Source: VXNF01 sp964291305
GTDB taxonomy: Bacteria > Actinomycetota > Acidimicrobiia > Acidimicrobiales > CATQHL01
Assembly (NCBI GenBank): GCA_964291305.2
Contig: OZ219783.1
Location: 1,798,001-1,862,000 of the forward strand
Reading direction: 5' to 3'
Length of the DNA: 64,000 nucleotides
This document shows positions 51,383 to 59,880 of the stretch, piece after piece (the stretch's first letter is position 1; each line of letters starts with the position of its first letter). A program made the translations under genes and the position numbers. The notes under the pieces were generated by a model, which made no database searches, was not told where the DNA came from, and saw only the letters and a list, made by a program, of their open reading frames with translations.

Positions 51383-52492
51383 GTGCCGAAACCTAATACC
51401 AAAGTCCGAAAGAGAGAGCGCAGAAAAACGACTCTGCTCAAATCCACTGGAGTGGAGTCGCTGGTCCTTGCAGTCGAGCTGTTCAACAGGCCCTCTCCCA
51501 ATGCTAGAGTTAGCTCAGTCCTGATGCTTCTAGGTCATGCTTTCGAGATGTTGCTCAAAGCCGTCATATACCAAGAGCGCGGCAATATCCAAAACGTCGG
51601 AGACTCGAAAAACTACGGGTTCACCCGCACGATCAACATCGCGTACTCCGACCTACAGCTTATCAACGAGGACGATCGAACTGTCCTCGAGAATATCAAA
51701 AAGTTCCGAGATATTGCGACTCACGACACCGTAGCCATCGGTGATGACCTGCTATGGCTGCACATTCGGTCGGCGGTAACGGTATTCAGTCGAGTCCTCA
51801 AGCGCCAGTTCAACAGCGACCTCACCGATCTAGTCCCGGCTCGGGTTGTGCCCATAGCTGCACTCCCGCCGAGTGATCCAGTCGCCATCATAGAACGGGA
51901 ACTGCAGGACATTAAAGGGTTTCTAGCTCCAAACACTCGGCGCGGAGACGAAGCGAAAGCACGTCTCCGTCTGCTGCTCGCTCTTGATGGAAGTGTCACA
52001 GGGCGAGAGGAGATACCCGCAGACACCGAAGTAGACAGAGTTGTCAAGCAGCTCCGTGCCGGCCACGATTGGGAAGGGGTATTCCCAGGGCTTACGCGGC
52101 TTACTCTCTCAGCGACACCAACTCCTGGATCTCAGGAAATCTCATTACGCGTCGAACGAAGCGATCACGGCATTCCGGTTCGGGGAGCCGCTCCCGATCA
52201 GCCGGCTCTCGCCTATCAAGTTCGGAACACATTCCAGGAGTTCAATATCAAGCTATCAAAGTTCGGAGAAAAGCTAGGCCTAAATCAACAGGAAGGTTAT
52301 GCCCTAATCTGGCACCTGAAGTTAAAAGATGATCAGCGCGCCTACTTCATCGAAACGACCGAAAGAGGTAACGTTCGCTACCAGGGCCTCAGCGCACGCG
52401 CGATCTACTTAGGACGCAGAGCTTTAGATCAGGGTCTCGATATCGAGACGGTCAAGAAACAATACTACAAGCGGAAATGTAAGAGTAAGTAG
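51383..52492 (+). CDS. DUF3644 domain protein
   Basis: A 369-residue protein whose N-terminal region (SLVLAVELFNRPSPNARVSSVLMLLGHAFEMLLKAVIYQERG and KKFRDIATHD) matches the DUF3644 family, a helical domain reminiscent of HEPN proteins and frequently found in defence islands. The basic N-terminus (KPNTKVRKRERRKT) may bind nucleic acid. No partner gene is adjacent on the same strand; 52493-52708 has no gene. Function unknown. Confidence 0.75.
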   Translation: MPKPNTKVRKRERRKTTLLKSTGVESLVLAVELFNRPSPNARVSSVLMLLGHAFEMLLKAVIYQERGNIQNVGDSKNYGFTRTINIAYSDLQLINEDDRTVLENIKKFRDIATHDTVAIGDDLLWLHIRSAVTVFSRVLKRQFNSDLTDLVPARVVPIAALPPSDPVAIIERELQDIKGFLAPNTRRGDEAKARLRLLLALDGSVTGREEIPADTEVDRVVKQLRAGHDWEGVFPGLTRLTLSATPTPGSQEISLRVERSDHGIPVRGAAPDQPALAYQVRNTFQEFNIKLSKFGEKLGLNQQEGYALIWHLKLKDDQRAYFIETTERGNVRYQGLSARAIYLGRRALDQGLDIETVKKQYYKRKCKSK

Positions 52493-52708
52493 CAGTAGAA
52501 TACAGTACTAGTTCTCATTTTAGCTTCCCGAATAGAGATGAAGTGCAAGCCGATTGGCTCGATCGCTGCAGAACTCCGCTATAGCCAACTCGGCGCCCGG
52601 TTGTATGATTCCTCATCGGCCAGCGAATTGATCACTGCCAAGGATCACACGCGTTCCGGATATTAGACGACCTCATCAAATTCGGATTTGGCCTCACTCT
52701 CCTCGGGG

Positions 52709-53347
52709 CTACAAGCTGTAGTCGGTGTCATCTCGGAGTGCATTGAAGTTATCCTCGTCCAGATAGTGAGTCCACAATGAGCGGCCAGCAACAACGAGCT
52801 TCCCTTTGGGCTGCGGAGGTGTCCACCACACAGCCCGTTCGACCCGCTTGCCCAATCTAAGCACTTCTTCGAAAGCCGGCAGCAGGTCGGAGTCTCTAGA
52901 CATTACGACTGCAATATCGTAATCGTTGTTGTAAGCGCCGCGAACCAAATCGACTGCCAGCAGCACGTCGATTCCCTTCTCCTGACCGACCCAGCGGCGA
53001 ATCTCACCGCTCGTCGGATCCTCCTCCGGCTGATACCGCATGTTCCTGGTTTGAACTCGCACCCCAGGCAACTTTCGCCATCGGGCAGTCCGCCGATCCC
53101 ACGACACTCTCAGTACCTGGGCGCTCTTCCATCCCGGCTTGCCCCGATACACCTGCACCATGCCAAGAACTCGAGACTCATCGACAGCTAGACCAAGTCG
53201 ACAAAGCAGTTCACCGACTCGATCTGGGTGAACGTGACCCATCGTCGGCGGTTCCCGCTCTCGGTTACCGAATACATCTCTGGCGCCTTGGCGGACGTTC
53301 TCATAGTCCAAGAACACGGCGACCCGGGAAGGCTGCGCGGAATTCAT
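52709..53347 (-). CDS. NYN domain (PIN-like) nuclease family protein
   Basis: A protein of about 212 residues with an NYN domain: AVFLDYENVRQGARDVFG (first acidic pair), KGIDVLLAVDLVRGAY and YDIAVVMSRDSDLLPAFEEVLRLGKRVE. These aspartates form the metal-dependent RNase site of the PIN/NYN fold. The ATG at 53347 (MNSAQPSRVAVF) is preferred; the upstream ATG at 53371 lies inside a hairpin that is also found, with the same fake start, at 58888-58921. Such proteins process RNA or act as toxins. Confidence 0.82.
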   Translation of the reverse strand: MNSAQPSRVAVFLDYENVRQGARDVFGNREREPPTMGHVHPDRVGELLCRLGLAVDESRVLGMVQVYRGKPGWKSAQVLRVSWDRRTARWRKLPGVRVQTRNMRYQPEEDPTSGEIRRWVGQEKGIDVLLAVDLVRGAYNNDYDIAVVMSRDSDLLPAFEEVLRLGKRVERAVWWTPPQPKGKLVVAGRSLWTHYLDEDNFNALRDDTDYSL

Positions 53348-53362
53348 CGAGAAAAAGATAAA

Positions 53363-53396
53363 CCCCGCCATGCCCGGCAGAGCCGGCCAGGCGGGG
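53363..53396 (-). terminator. Hairpin with T-rich tail, terminator-like
   Basis: On the minus strand CCCCGCC-GGCCGG-loop-CCGG-GGCGGGG is followed by TTTATCTTTTTC, the pattern of an intrinsic terminator for the nucleotidyltransferase gene at 53577. A second copy is at 58888-58921, so it could also be a mobile or recombination-derived repeat. Confidence 0.6.
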
Positions 53397-53576
53397 AGGA
53401 ATACGTGGAGTGTAGCTGACGGTGTTCACTGGGCGCAACTCGATGCGCGCTACATCTAGTGAATTCCCTGCTCAACAGTCGCCTACAGACTCAAACGTTC
53501 CGGTCGATGCGAATTCCACTGGTGCCAAGATTGGCATCGCCCGGATGACTCTCAATCTCGATACCGAGTCTGAGTC

Positions 53577-54503
53577 TCACTGGTGGCGTACAGGTCCGTC
53601 GAGAGCGGCGCGGCAGCGGTCTGCTCGGCGGTGGAAGCTGGCCAGGACGAGTTCAGATATGCCCTCGTGGGTGCACTCGCGGGCGGCTAGAGCGGCGATC
53701 TCAAGTGCGAAAGTGGCATACGTGCGCAATGTCGCCTCGTCGAAACGCGCCTCGGGTTGGTCCGCCGTATAGGTCGCTCCCTGCCGCCACAGATGCAATT
53801 CGCCGAGGTTCACCGAACTGCCGGCGATCCTGTCAAAGGCTTCTCGCAGTTCTGGCGGCTGGGGGGCGAGCAGCATCAGAATGTTGTACGAATGCGGCGG
53901 CGTGGTGCCGACATTGACGATGTGAGTCACCTTGGCGGCACATTCCACCAGCATGTGCACCTCCCCCATCACTGTCGCGAACCGTATGTCCTCCAAAGCA
54001 GTTACCTCTGCTTCGTCTCCGTCAGCCGCGGCGTCGGCTTCAGCCTGAGATGGGCGCAGACTGCTCTCGAGACGCACCACAGCGTTGGACAGGTCAATAA
54101 AGCGGTTCTGCAGTTCACCAGCTATGTCGCGGGGCAAACCTATCTCCTTTCCCCAGTCGATCCCGAAGTGTTCACCTACATCAACCAACTCGATCGCCTC
54201 GGCAGCAATACGGGCTTCCAACGAGCACGGCACCAGCTTTGTGCGAACTGCCCACTCGGGAGCATCGGTCACGAACACGTCAACGTCGCAACCCGCCACG
54301 GTCCGCGCGCTCGACTCGAGTGCACAGCGTCGCTCAGCGCGTTCCGAGTAGTCGAGGTCGTCGTAGATGGCTACCAGGTCGATATCACTGTCAGCGCAGG
54401 CCTCGCCGCGCGCCACAGGCCCGAACAGCAACACCCGGCCCACCCCAGCAGCCACAAACACATCAGCAGCACGGCGAGCAGCAGCCAAGTCCGTAGCAGC
54501 CAC
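53577..54503 (-). CDS. MNT-type nucleotidyltransferase with helical C-terminal domain
   Basis: A 308-residue homologue of the mobile-element gene at 31878. It has GPVARGEACADSDIDLVAI (GS-like motif with Gly-Pro instead of Gly-Ser, which might weaken catalysis), VDVFVTDAPEW, and a long helical region. The GTG at 54503 was chosen since homology to the relative begins there; the open frame further upstream (to 54623) has no family similarity. A shortened copy exists at 58669-58896. Likely a toxin-antitoxin or defence protein. Confidence 0.78.
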   Translation of the reverse strand: MAATDLAAARRAADVFVAAGVGRVLLFGPVARGEACADSDIDLVAIYDDLDYSERAERRCALESSARTVAGCDVDVFVTDAPEWAVRTKLVPCSLEARIAAEAIELVDVGEHFGIDWGKEIGLPRDIAGELQNRFIDLSNAVVRLESSLRPSQAEADAAADGDEAEVTALEDIRFATVMGEVHMLVECAAKVTHIVNVGTTPPHSYNILMLLAPQPPELREAFDRIAGSSVNLGELHLWRQGATYTADQPEARFDEATLRTYATFALEIAALAARECTHEGISELVLASFHRRADRCRAALDGPVRHQ

Positions 54504-54649
54504 ACCCGGAGAATACCGACACCGAGACCGTTGAAGAAGGCCACCATGTCCCACGGGTGCTATGCCGTCTCCGCAAGACAAGTTACATCTGCGTAATTTG
54601 CTAGCTATATACTTAGCAACCACAACCTAGATCCTCGAAAGGAGCAGAT

Positions 54650-54874
54650 ATGAGCAAAAAGGCCGTGAACACAGTGCCCCATGGAAAGGATTGGGCAAAC
54701 AGGCGAGAAGACTCAAATCGAATAAGTAAGAAATTCTCTACCAAGGCAGAAGCTCAGGCAGCCGGACGCGCTACGGCTATGAGAGAGGGCGTCGAACACA
54801 TCATCCATCGACAAGATGGTACGATCAGTGAACGCAACAGCTACGGCAAAGACCCTCACCCGCCAAAAGGCTGA
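54650..54874 (+). CDS. DUF2188 domain protein
   Basis: A 74-residue protein with the DUF2188 pattern: VPHGKDWANRREDSNRISKKFSTKAEAQAAGRATA and HIIHRQDGTISERNSYGKDP. The family is small, widespread and of unknown function. A GAAAGGAGCAG ribosome site precedes the ATG. It is divergent from the nucleotidyltransferase gene. Confidence 0.85.
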   Translation: MSKKAVNTVPHGKDWANRREDSNRISKKFSTKAEAQAAGRATAMREGVEHIIHRQDGTISERNSYGKDPHPPKG

Positions 54875-55014
54875 CAGCAAGTGCACACAAACCACGGATG
54901 ACTGCCAGGCTCTTCAAGAAATTGCTAGGGGTTTAGATTGGACGGTGCCCCGTATCGCGGGGGTGTCTCGTTGGTTGGGGGTGGTGCGCCTGTTTCCGAT
55001 TTAGGCATGGTTAT

Positions 55015-55575
55015 CTAGAGTTCGATCGCCGGCGGGTCTGCGTCTGAAGGGTCGGGGGTATCTGCTAAAGCGTCGGCGACCCAGCTGCGTTGCGCGGGAG
55101 TGAGTCTCACTCCCGGGAATACGCTGCTTACAATCTCCTCGACATCGGAGATTGACTCTATTCCCGCGAGTCGCATCATTAGCTGCAAATCACTTATATC
55201 GCTGGCGCGAAATGAAATTGCTTTCATTGCAAGCAGATGACGAGGGGACGGCACAACAACTTGCAACGCTGGATGGTCGAACACCGTCCGAATCTGAGTA
55301 TCCTCCGCCGGCGGCAGATACGACGATACTTGTTCGTTGATCCAGGTGGTCGGCCAGCCGCGAGACCGAGCGACCTTTTGCACAGCTCGCATAAAAGAGC
55401 CATGACCGACTGTGACCAAACCGTCCATGTCTCGGGTCAGTCGATCTGCGTTATAGGCGAACGCTATCGCAGCTCCACCAACCAGGTACAGTCGCGCTCC
55501 TTCGCCTTCGCGTTCCAACAGTTCGGCTACCTCCAATAACGCCTGCCGAAAAACCGACACCGGCAACGGTTCCAC
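55015..55575 (-). CDS. AbiEii/DUF6036-type nucleotidyltransferase (toxin-like)
   Basis: A 186-residue nucleotidyltransferase-fold protein: RLYLVGGAAIAFAYNADRLTRDMDGLV carries the GG and D-x-D elements of the AbiEii/DUF6036 group. AbiEii-type proteins add nucleotides to tRNA or other targets and are inhibited by their cognate antitoxin. Its start overlaps the last base of the upstream gene, so both are in one operon (order partner then nucleotidyltransferase). Confidence 0.78.
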   Translation of the reverse strand: MEPLPVSVFRQALLEVAELLEREGEGARLYLVGGAAIAFAYNADRLTRDMDGLVTVGHGSFMRAVQKVARSRGWPTTWINEQVSSYLPPAEDTQIRTVFDHPALQVVVPSPRHLLAMKAISFRASDISDLQLMMRLAGIESISDVEEIVSSVFPGVRLTPAQRSWVADALADTPDPSDADPPAIEL

Positions 55576-56006
55576 TAAACAACCTCCAGTTCACGTTCGG
55601 GGAACCAAATGCCGTGAGCCTCGAAATAAGCCGGCGTGGTCAGAAAGACACGAAGGCGTTCACTCGGGAACCGCCTACCAGCAAACCAAAAATCCCGCAA
55701 GTACCGGCGCGGCGCCAACGCCCACGCAGGCGGCTCCACGCCGCCGCGGCGACAAAGATGCTCCGCATACGCCCCCAAAAATGCGTCCCAGCGAGAATCG
55801 AACGGTTCCGGCTCCTCCGCCAGCAAATAAACACGCTCGGCGGGCGTGGCGTGCTGGTACACCATGCCGAAATCGTGCAAAATCCAACGCAAACGCATCT
55901 CCTCGTCAGCGTCGCGAAGCGTCGACACATAACAAGCCAGAGCATTACAAACAATCTCCAGGCCAAACCCAGACCCTGAGGCGACCTCTTCAACCCGATC
56001 CCACAT
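55575..56006 (-). CDS. Probable antitoxin-like partner of the AbiEii-type protein
   Basis: A 143-residue helical protein. Its second half (SRWDAFLGAYAEHLCRRGG, PPAWALAP, FEAHGIWFPERELEVV) is a pattern I associate with the gene commonly found before actinobacterial AbiEii/DUF6036 genes. No clear helix-turn-helix was seen. It touches the next gene with a one-base overlap, which supports a two-gene toxin-antitoxin unit. The assignment as antitoxin rests on gene order. Confidence 0.65.
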   Translation of the reverse strand: MWDRVEEVASGSGFGLEIVCNALACYVSTLRDADEEMRLRWILHDFGMVYQHATPAERVYLLAEEPEPFDSRWDAFLGAYAEHLCRRGGVEPPAWALAPRRYLRDFWFAGRRFPSERLRVFLTTPAYFEAHGIWFPERELEVV

Positions 56007-56081
56007 TGGACACCATCCGATATATGCACCAATTGCTAATTAAGATAGCATCCTCTGATACTCTTCGAGGTTCAATTCAAC

Positions 56082-56399
56082 TTATGCGCTGGCGCTCTGC
56101 ACACAGACAAGCGTGCTACTCTCGCTGTATTCGCCTAGATCCACTGCTGGGCTGTATACCCCCCTTACCGTAGAGGTCTTGTATCCGTACATCTCAAGGT
56201 ACAGCCAGTCAACATCGTTGGAGCGCCGGATCACGTCGGCGACAGCAAAGACATCCTCGATAAAGGTGGGCCGCAGTCCGAGTGTAGCCTGACCCACGTC
56301 GACGTAGCACGCTGTGCTAGAATCTGGATGATGAACTCTGAAATCAACCAGCGGGAGTTTCGGAATAGCAGCGACCTCATCATGCGAGACCTTCACCAT
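56082..56399 (-). pseudogene. Open frame containing a HEPN gene remnant
   Basis: Residues about 37-62 (QATLGLRPTFIEDVFAVADV and the following residues) match the C-terminus of the HEPN-type protein at 59453-59878 (EATLGLLPAFIEDACALADM). The sequence before and after does not fit, so this looks like the tail of a lost HEPN gene fused to unrelated sequence. It overlaps the broken antitoxin gene on the other strand. Confidence 0.5.
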
Positions 56400-56568
56400 G
56401 ACTCGGAACGGTGAACCAATCGGCGAGTTGACCCCACTACGCCGCCATCGCTTCGTGCGATCCGAAGCTGCTCTCCAACTTTTCCGAACCGCTGCGCCCG
56501 TTGACTACGACCGATTGCGCCACGACCTCGACCAAATAGCCGATCAGACCACTAGCCCCCATGCCTAG
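56328..56568 (+). pseudogene. Frameshifted Phd/YefM-type antitoxin gene
   Basis: From 56331 one frame reads MNSEINQREFRNSSDLIMRD, the typical N-terminus of a Phd antitoxin; from 56398 another frame reads MTRNGEPIGELTPLRRHRFV and continues to a stop at 56568, the usual central and C-terminal part. A small deletion and frame change separate them. The following bases (MPSGDRPERGL in the overlapping frame) resemble the first residues of a VapC-type PIN toxin that is cut off by the RloB gene end. Confidence 0.65.
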
Positions 56569-56599
56569 CGGCGACCGACCCGAGCGCGGCCTGCGGGGA

Positions 56600-57241
56600 T
56601 CACGGTCCAGCTTGATCTGCAATGGGAGAGTTTGTTATAGATTCAATCAGGCGCCACACGCTTGAACTAGGATTTGACCTGGGTGGTGAATCGTCTCCTT
56701 TGTGTTTTGTATCGAGATACTTTGCACGCTTTCGCGCATCAGCATAACGTTTAAATAAATAGGCTTGTGCTTCAAGTGTAAGACTCTTATCGCAGCCTAG
56801 GAGCTTTTTTGCAGCTGACTGCGCCTCATGGCTATTCAGGAAAGCTGTCTGATCCCGAAAGTGGAGGATGAACCAAAGTTCGATACACGGGTTTGAAATC
56901 GCCAAACTAATTTGGTGAGCAGTCGCCAGATTTATGGACTCTTGAACATTGAGGTGTTTGTCAATATCGAAGACGCACCAAATCTCGTCGTGTGCCCGAC
57001 CTCTACCTCGCTTCTCCTCGCGTTCCCCTTGCTTCTTGGCATCTACGGCCCTCTTTACCAACGACAAAGGTGCCCCATGATATCGATCGATCTTTAACGA
57101 AACCGTGTCCCGGTAATTCCGACGCCATAACGTCAAGTACCCTTCTTCATTCTTCTCACCTTCAGCAAAAAGGAGAATCTTGCGTTTGTCGACGTACCTA
57201 CCTGTCGCCCGGCGCGGCTGTCCAGAGGTGCTTCTGCTCAA
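56600..57241 (-). CDS. RloB-like protein (AbiL second component)
   Basis: A 213-residue protein of the RloB family: ILLFAEGEKNEEGYLTLWRR (the glutamate-rich toprim-like start), DEIWCVFDIDKHLNVQESI and ISNPCIELWFILHF. RloB proteins are encoded with an ATP/GTP-binding ABC-like ATPase and have been linked to abortive infection (AbiL) and to type I restriction loci. Its start overlaps the ATPase end by four bases. Confidence 0.85.
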   Translation of the reverse strand: MSRSTSGQPRRATGRYVDKRKILLFAEGEKNEEGYLTLWRRNYRDTVSLKIDRYHGAPLSLVKRAVDAKKQGEREEKRGRGRAHDEIWCVFDIDKHLNVQESINLATAHQISLAISNPCIELWFILHFRDQTAFLNSHEAQSAAKKLLGCDKSLTLEAQAYLFKRYADARKRAKYLDTKHKGDDSPPRSNPSSSVWRLIESITNSPIADQAGP

Positions 57242-58620
57242 AGGTCGCCTGTAGAGTCAAATGCCACAGCCGATGCGAGTTCCCCACGAGACAGAATCGG
57301 CGTCGCCCCGTACCAGCCATCCAAGTACCTCTTACCGATCGCCTCAAGCTTGCGTGGCTCAAGATCTGTAAGCGGGTATAAACGTGTTCGGCCGTCGTTG
57401 AGTTTCTCGGTGAACCAGATCTGATCCCTTCCAAGCAGTCGGTCGCCAGCGGCGTCTCCGAGTAGTGTGGCATCGTGCGAGTTGAAGATCAGCTGAGATC
57501 GCCTTGGGTTGGTAATCGGATCCTGGAAAAGGTTTACCAACTCAGTCGCCAGCTCCGTATGGAGGCTTGCGTCGAGTTCGTCTGCCAGCAAGACCGATCC
57601 GCGCTCGAGAGCATTAACTACCGGGCCGATAAGGCCGAACCACACACGGGTGCCAAGAGATTCGTTTCGCGGATCAAGCTCGACGTCCTCGTCATCCTCA
57701 CTAGCGTGAACAAAACGAATGCCAAGTTCCTCGAATGCTGAACCTTCGTCATGATCGGGTTGATCGTCAGCACCCCGCATAATCCGGAGTGCTCGCCGCA
57801 ATCGCTCCCTTATGACTGGGTCGAGTTCTTGCTTGCGAGCGCCGGTGATCCCAAGATCCGCAGCCTGTAGAAGAGCCAACACGCGATCTCGATAGGTTGG
57901 GTCGTCCAGCATCTCGATCGTCAGGAGTTGTCTGAACTGACGCGAGTCGGCCTCGGCAAGAAGGAGATTGCGGTTGAACCACTTATATAGCGGAAGCAGC
58001 GCCGCGTGGTTAACAGAAGCTGCTGCCGACAGGAAGAGCGCGTTTGGTCGTAGGAGTTCCTGGACTGCCCGCGTCTTCTGTCGCTCGACGCTGCCAGCGT
58101 GGACTTGCGCGCTATCGCGCCGGAAGATGAGAGCCGGCCGACCTTTGGGGTACCGGTACGCCCACTCTTCGATTACTCGATTGTCATCAATGCTAAATCC
58201 ATACAGGTGCCGGACTCCGTCGAGCACAAGGTCTACTTCGTACTCGGACGGCTCTTCTCGCCGTGACCGATCCAAGAGGAACGGTCGACGGGGAATGCCA
58301 CCATCGGGATCGCCCCGTCGAAACGAGTAGACGACATGTGCGCGCATGTCAGCCATTACCTTCAAGAGGTTGCTCTTACCCGAGGCGTTGGCCCCGAACA
58401 CCCCAGCAGCCGGGAGAACGCGGATCGGCGTGCCGCCCTCGCGCCACTCGACTTCTTGAGGAACGCGATCCTCGGACAACCGGGTGGCGAGCATCGAGAA
58501 TTCAAACTCGTCCCGGAATGATCGAGCGTTGACTGCTCGAAACTGTAGGAGCGCTGAGGGCTTTGAAGCTGCCAAACCATTCATCACAGCTAATTTATCG
58601 CAATAAACTCGCGATAACAA
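57238..58620 (-). CDS. AAA/ABC-like ATPase (RloA/AbiLi type)
   Basis: A 460-residue OLD/RecF-like ATPase. Walker A GVFGANASGKSNLL near residue 75, SLGTRVWFGLIGPVVNALERGSVLLADELDASLH (ABC-like signature and Walker B) near 310-345, then LIFNSHDATLL. The pairing with RloB is the two-gene AbiL-like anti-phage arrangement. The ATG at 58584 (MNGLAASKPSALLQF) is an equally good start. Intergenic spacing is negative, so expression of both is coupled. Confidence 0.85.
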   Translation of the reverse strand: MLSRVYCDKLAVMNGLAASKPSALLQFRAVNARSFRDEFEFSMLATRLSEDRVPQEVEWREGGTPIRVLPAAGVFGANASGKSNLLKVMADMRAHVVYSFRRGDPDGGIPRRPFLLDRSRREEPSEYEVDLVLDGVRHLYGFSIDDNRVIEEWAYRYPKGRPALIFRRDSAQVHAGSVERQKTRAVQELLRPNALFLSAAASVNHAALLPLYKWFNRNLLLAEADSRQFRQLLTIEMLDDPTYRDRVLALLQAADLGITGARKQELDPVIRERLRRALRIMRGADDQPDHDEGSAFEELGIRFVHASEDDEDVELDPRNESLGTRVWFGLIGPVVNALERGSVLLADELDASLHTELATELVNLFQDPITNPRRSQLIFNSHDATLLGDAAGDRLLGRDQIWFTEKLNDGRTRLYPLTDLEPRKLEAIGKRYLDGWYGATPILSRGELASAVAFDSTGDL

Positions 58621-58668
58621 GCCTACAGCAATACTATTCGGATTCTGATGTCCTCTCGAGCGACTTGA

Positions 58669-58896
58669 TCATCTCGATGTCGATGTCTGGGCTCGTTGGT
58701 GGCGTACAGGTCCGAGAACGGCGCGGCAGCGGTCCAGTCGGCGGTTGAAGCTGGTTACCAGGTCGATATCACTATCAGCGTGGGCCTCGCCAGGAGCCGC
58801 CGACCCGAATAGCAACACCCGACCCGCCCCCTCAGCCACAGACTCAGCGACATGGGAAAAATACGCGAAATTTCTCGAGAAGATAAACCCCGCCAT
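58669..58896 (-). pseudogene. Internally deleted copy of the MNT nucleotidyltransferase gene
   Basis: The frame joins the catalytic motif region (GRVLLFGSAAPGEAHADSDIDLV) directly to the C-terminal end (SFNRRLDRCRAVLGPVRHQ), both matching the gene at 53577-54503, so about 230 residues are missing. Its apparent start MAGFIF comes from the neighbouring hairpin repeat, not from the gene. Confidence 0.78.
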
Positions 58897-58921
58897 GCCC
58901 GGTAGAACCGGCCAGACGGGG
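58888..58921 (-). terminator. Second copy of the GC-rich hairpin
   Basis: The same hairpin as at 53363-53396 with a few compensating changes (CCGGTTCTACCGG centre) followed on the minus strand by TTTATCTTCTC. The base changes preserve part of the stem, which suggests that structure matters. It would terminate the operon at 59125-61068. Confidence 0.5.
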
Positions 58922-59124
58922 AGGAGTTAGCGCAGTTTAGCAGTAGGGCTTGTTATCCTTGCGTCGCAAGGTGCAGCCGTTTAGACACCGCCACTGCCGA
59001 CCTCCCGGTCCACACCCCAACCACCTGACAAGCAAACGGGGAGAAGCCCCGAAAAGCGGTTTACCCACGAGTGTGAAGGAGCGAGGTGCTAGGAAAAGTA
59101 CGCTCCGATTAGTACCTAGTATTG

Positions 59125-59460
59125 CTATTGGTGCTCTGGAGTGTGGTCTGGCATCGCTAGCACCACGTGTTCCCGCTCTATCTCTTTGTGGAACCGCTTG
59201 GGTATTCGCGCCCAGTCCCGCGCCTCGATGAGGATTGGGATAGTGGACTCTCGCACCGCCTCCTCGAAGTCCACCAGTCGAGCAATCGGTAACTCTTTGA
59301 GTTCGGGACCCCGCAGTACGAGGTCGAGATCGCTGCCCTCGTGGCTCCGACCGTTCACCCGACTTCCGTAAGCCCACACTTCGGCCTCAGGCAGGTGCTC
59401 CCGCAGCAACGTCGTCAGGATGCGTCGGTGCCTAGTCGCAAGGTGCAACTGGTCAGTCAT
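59125..59460 (-). CDS. MntA-like nucleotidyltransferase (antitoxin)
   Basis: A 111-residue minimal nucleotidyltransferase: EVWAYGSRVNGRSHEGSDLDLVL has the GS-x-x-x...D-x-D motif. In MntA/HepT systems this protein AMPylates the HEPN partner and neutralises it. It overlaps the HEPN gene by eight bases and is the last gene of a three-gene operon headed by an ATPase. Confidence 0.85.
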   Translation of the reverse strand: MTDQLHLATRHRRILTTLLREHLPEAEVWAYGSRVNGRSHEGSDLDLVLRGPELKELPIARLVDFEEAVRESTIPILIEARDWARIPKRFHKEIEREHVVLAMPDHTPEHQ

Positions 59461-59878
59461 CGTTGGTCCGCTCGATCATGTCGGCGAGAGCACAGGCGTC
59501 TTCAATAAAGGCTGGCAACAGCCCGAGCGTGGCTTCCGCGAAATCCTGGCCGTAGTTGGGAGCCGTAAGGTTGCGGCTGTCGCGGTAGCCCAACCACCGC
59601 TCCACTGCCTCCGGCGAGATGAGATCGTGACGCGCTGCGTGGCGGAATAGGTCCTTGAACTGAAGACTGTCGGCCATCCTGTTACTGGCGAACCAGTCGG
59701 CCAGCACCTTGCGCAGCAAACTGCCCGACTGCGCTAACACAAGTTCAAACTCTTTGACACACGCAGCTCGGTAGATGTCGTACATAACTTCGTCGTCATC
59801 ACCGTGCCGCTCGATTCCCTCAGCCGCTCGCTGGAGCGAATTGATGCAACGGCGCAGGAAGGTGGTGTCGATGTTCAT
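59453..59878 (-). CDS. HEPN-type nucleotidyltransferase-associated protein (HI0074 family)
   Basis: A 141-residue helical protein of the nucleotidyltransferase substrate-binding (HI0074/HepT-related) group: FLRRCINSLQRAAEG, AACVKEFELVLAQSGSLLRKVLADWF, FKDLFRHAARHDLISPEAVERWLGYRDSRN. The ATG at 59878 is chosen because homology starts there (MNIDTTFLRRC); the longer frame overlaps the ATPase gene. It is the likely RNase toxin partner of the MNT protein. Confidence 0.83.
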   Translation of the reverse strand: MNIDTTFLRRCINSLQRAAEGIERHGDDDEVMYDIYRAACVKEFELVLAQSGSLLRKVLADWFASNRMADSLQFKDLFRHAARHDLISPEAVERWLGYRDSRNLTAPNYGQDFAEATLGLLPAFIEDACALADMIERTNDD

Positions 59879-59880
59879 CG

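Noticed and set aside
53348..53371. MAGFIF start for the NYN protein
   Set aside because: The same six residues appear at 58896 before an unrelated pseudogene because both derive from the duplicated hairpin.
58937..59377. A minus-strand frame of 146 residues overlapping the MNT gene
   Set aside because: It is a shadow of the MNT gene, which has a clear catalytic motif in its own frame.
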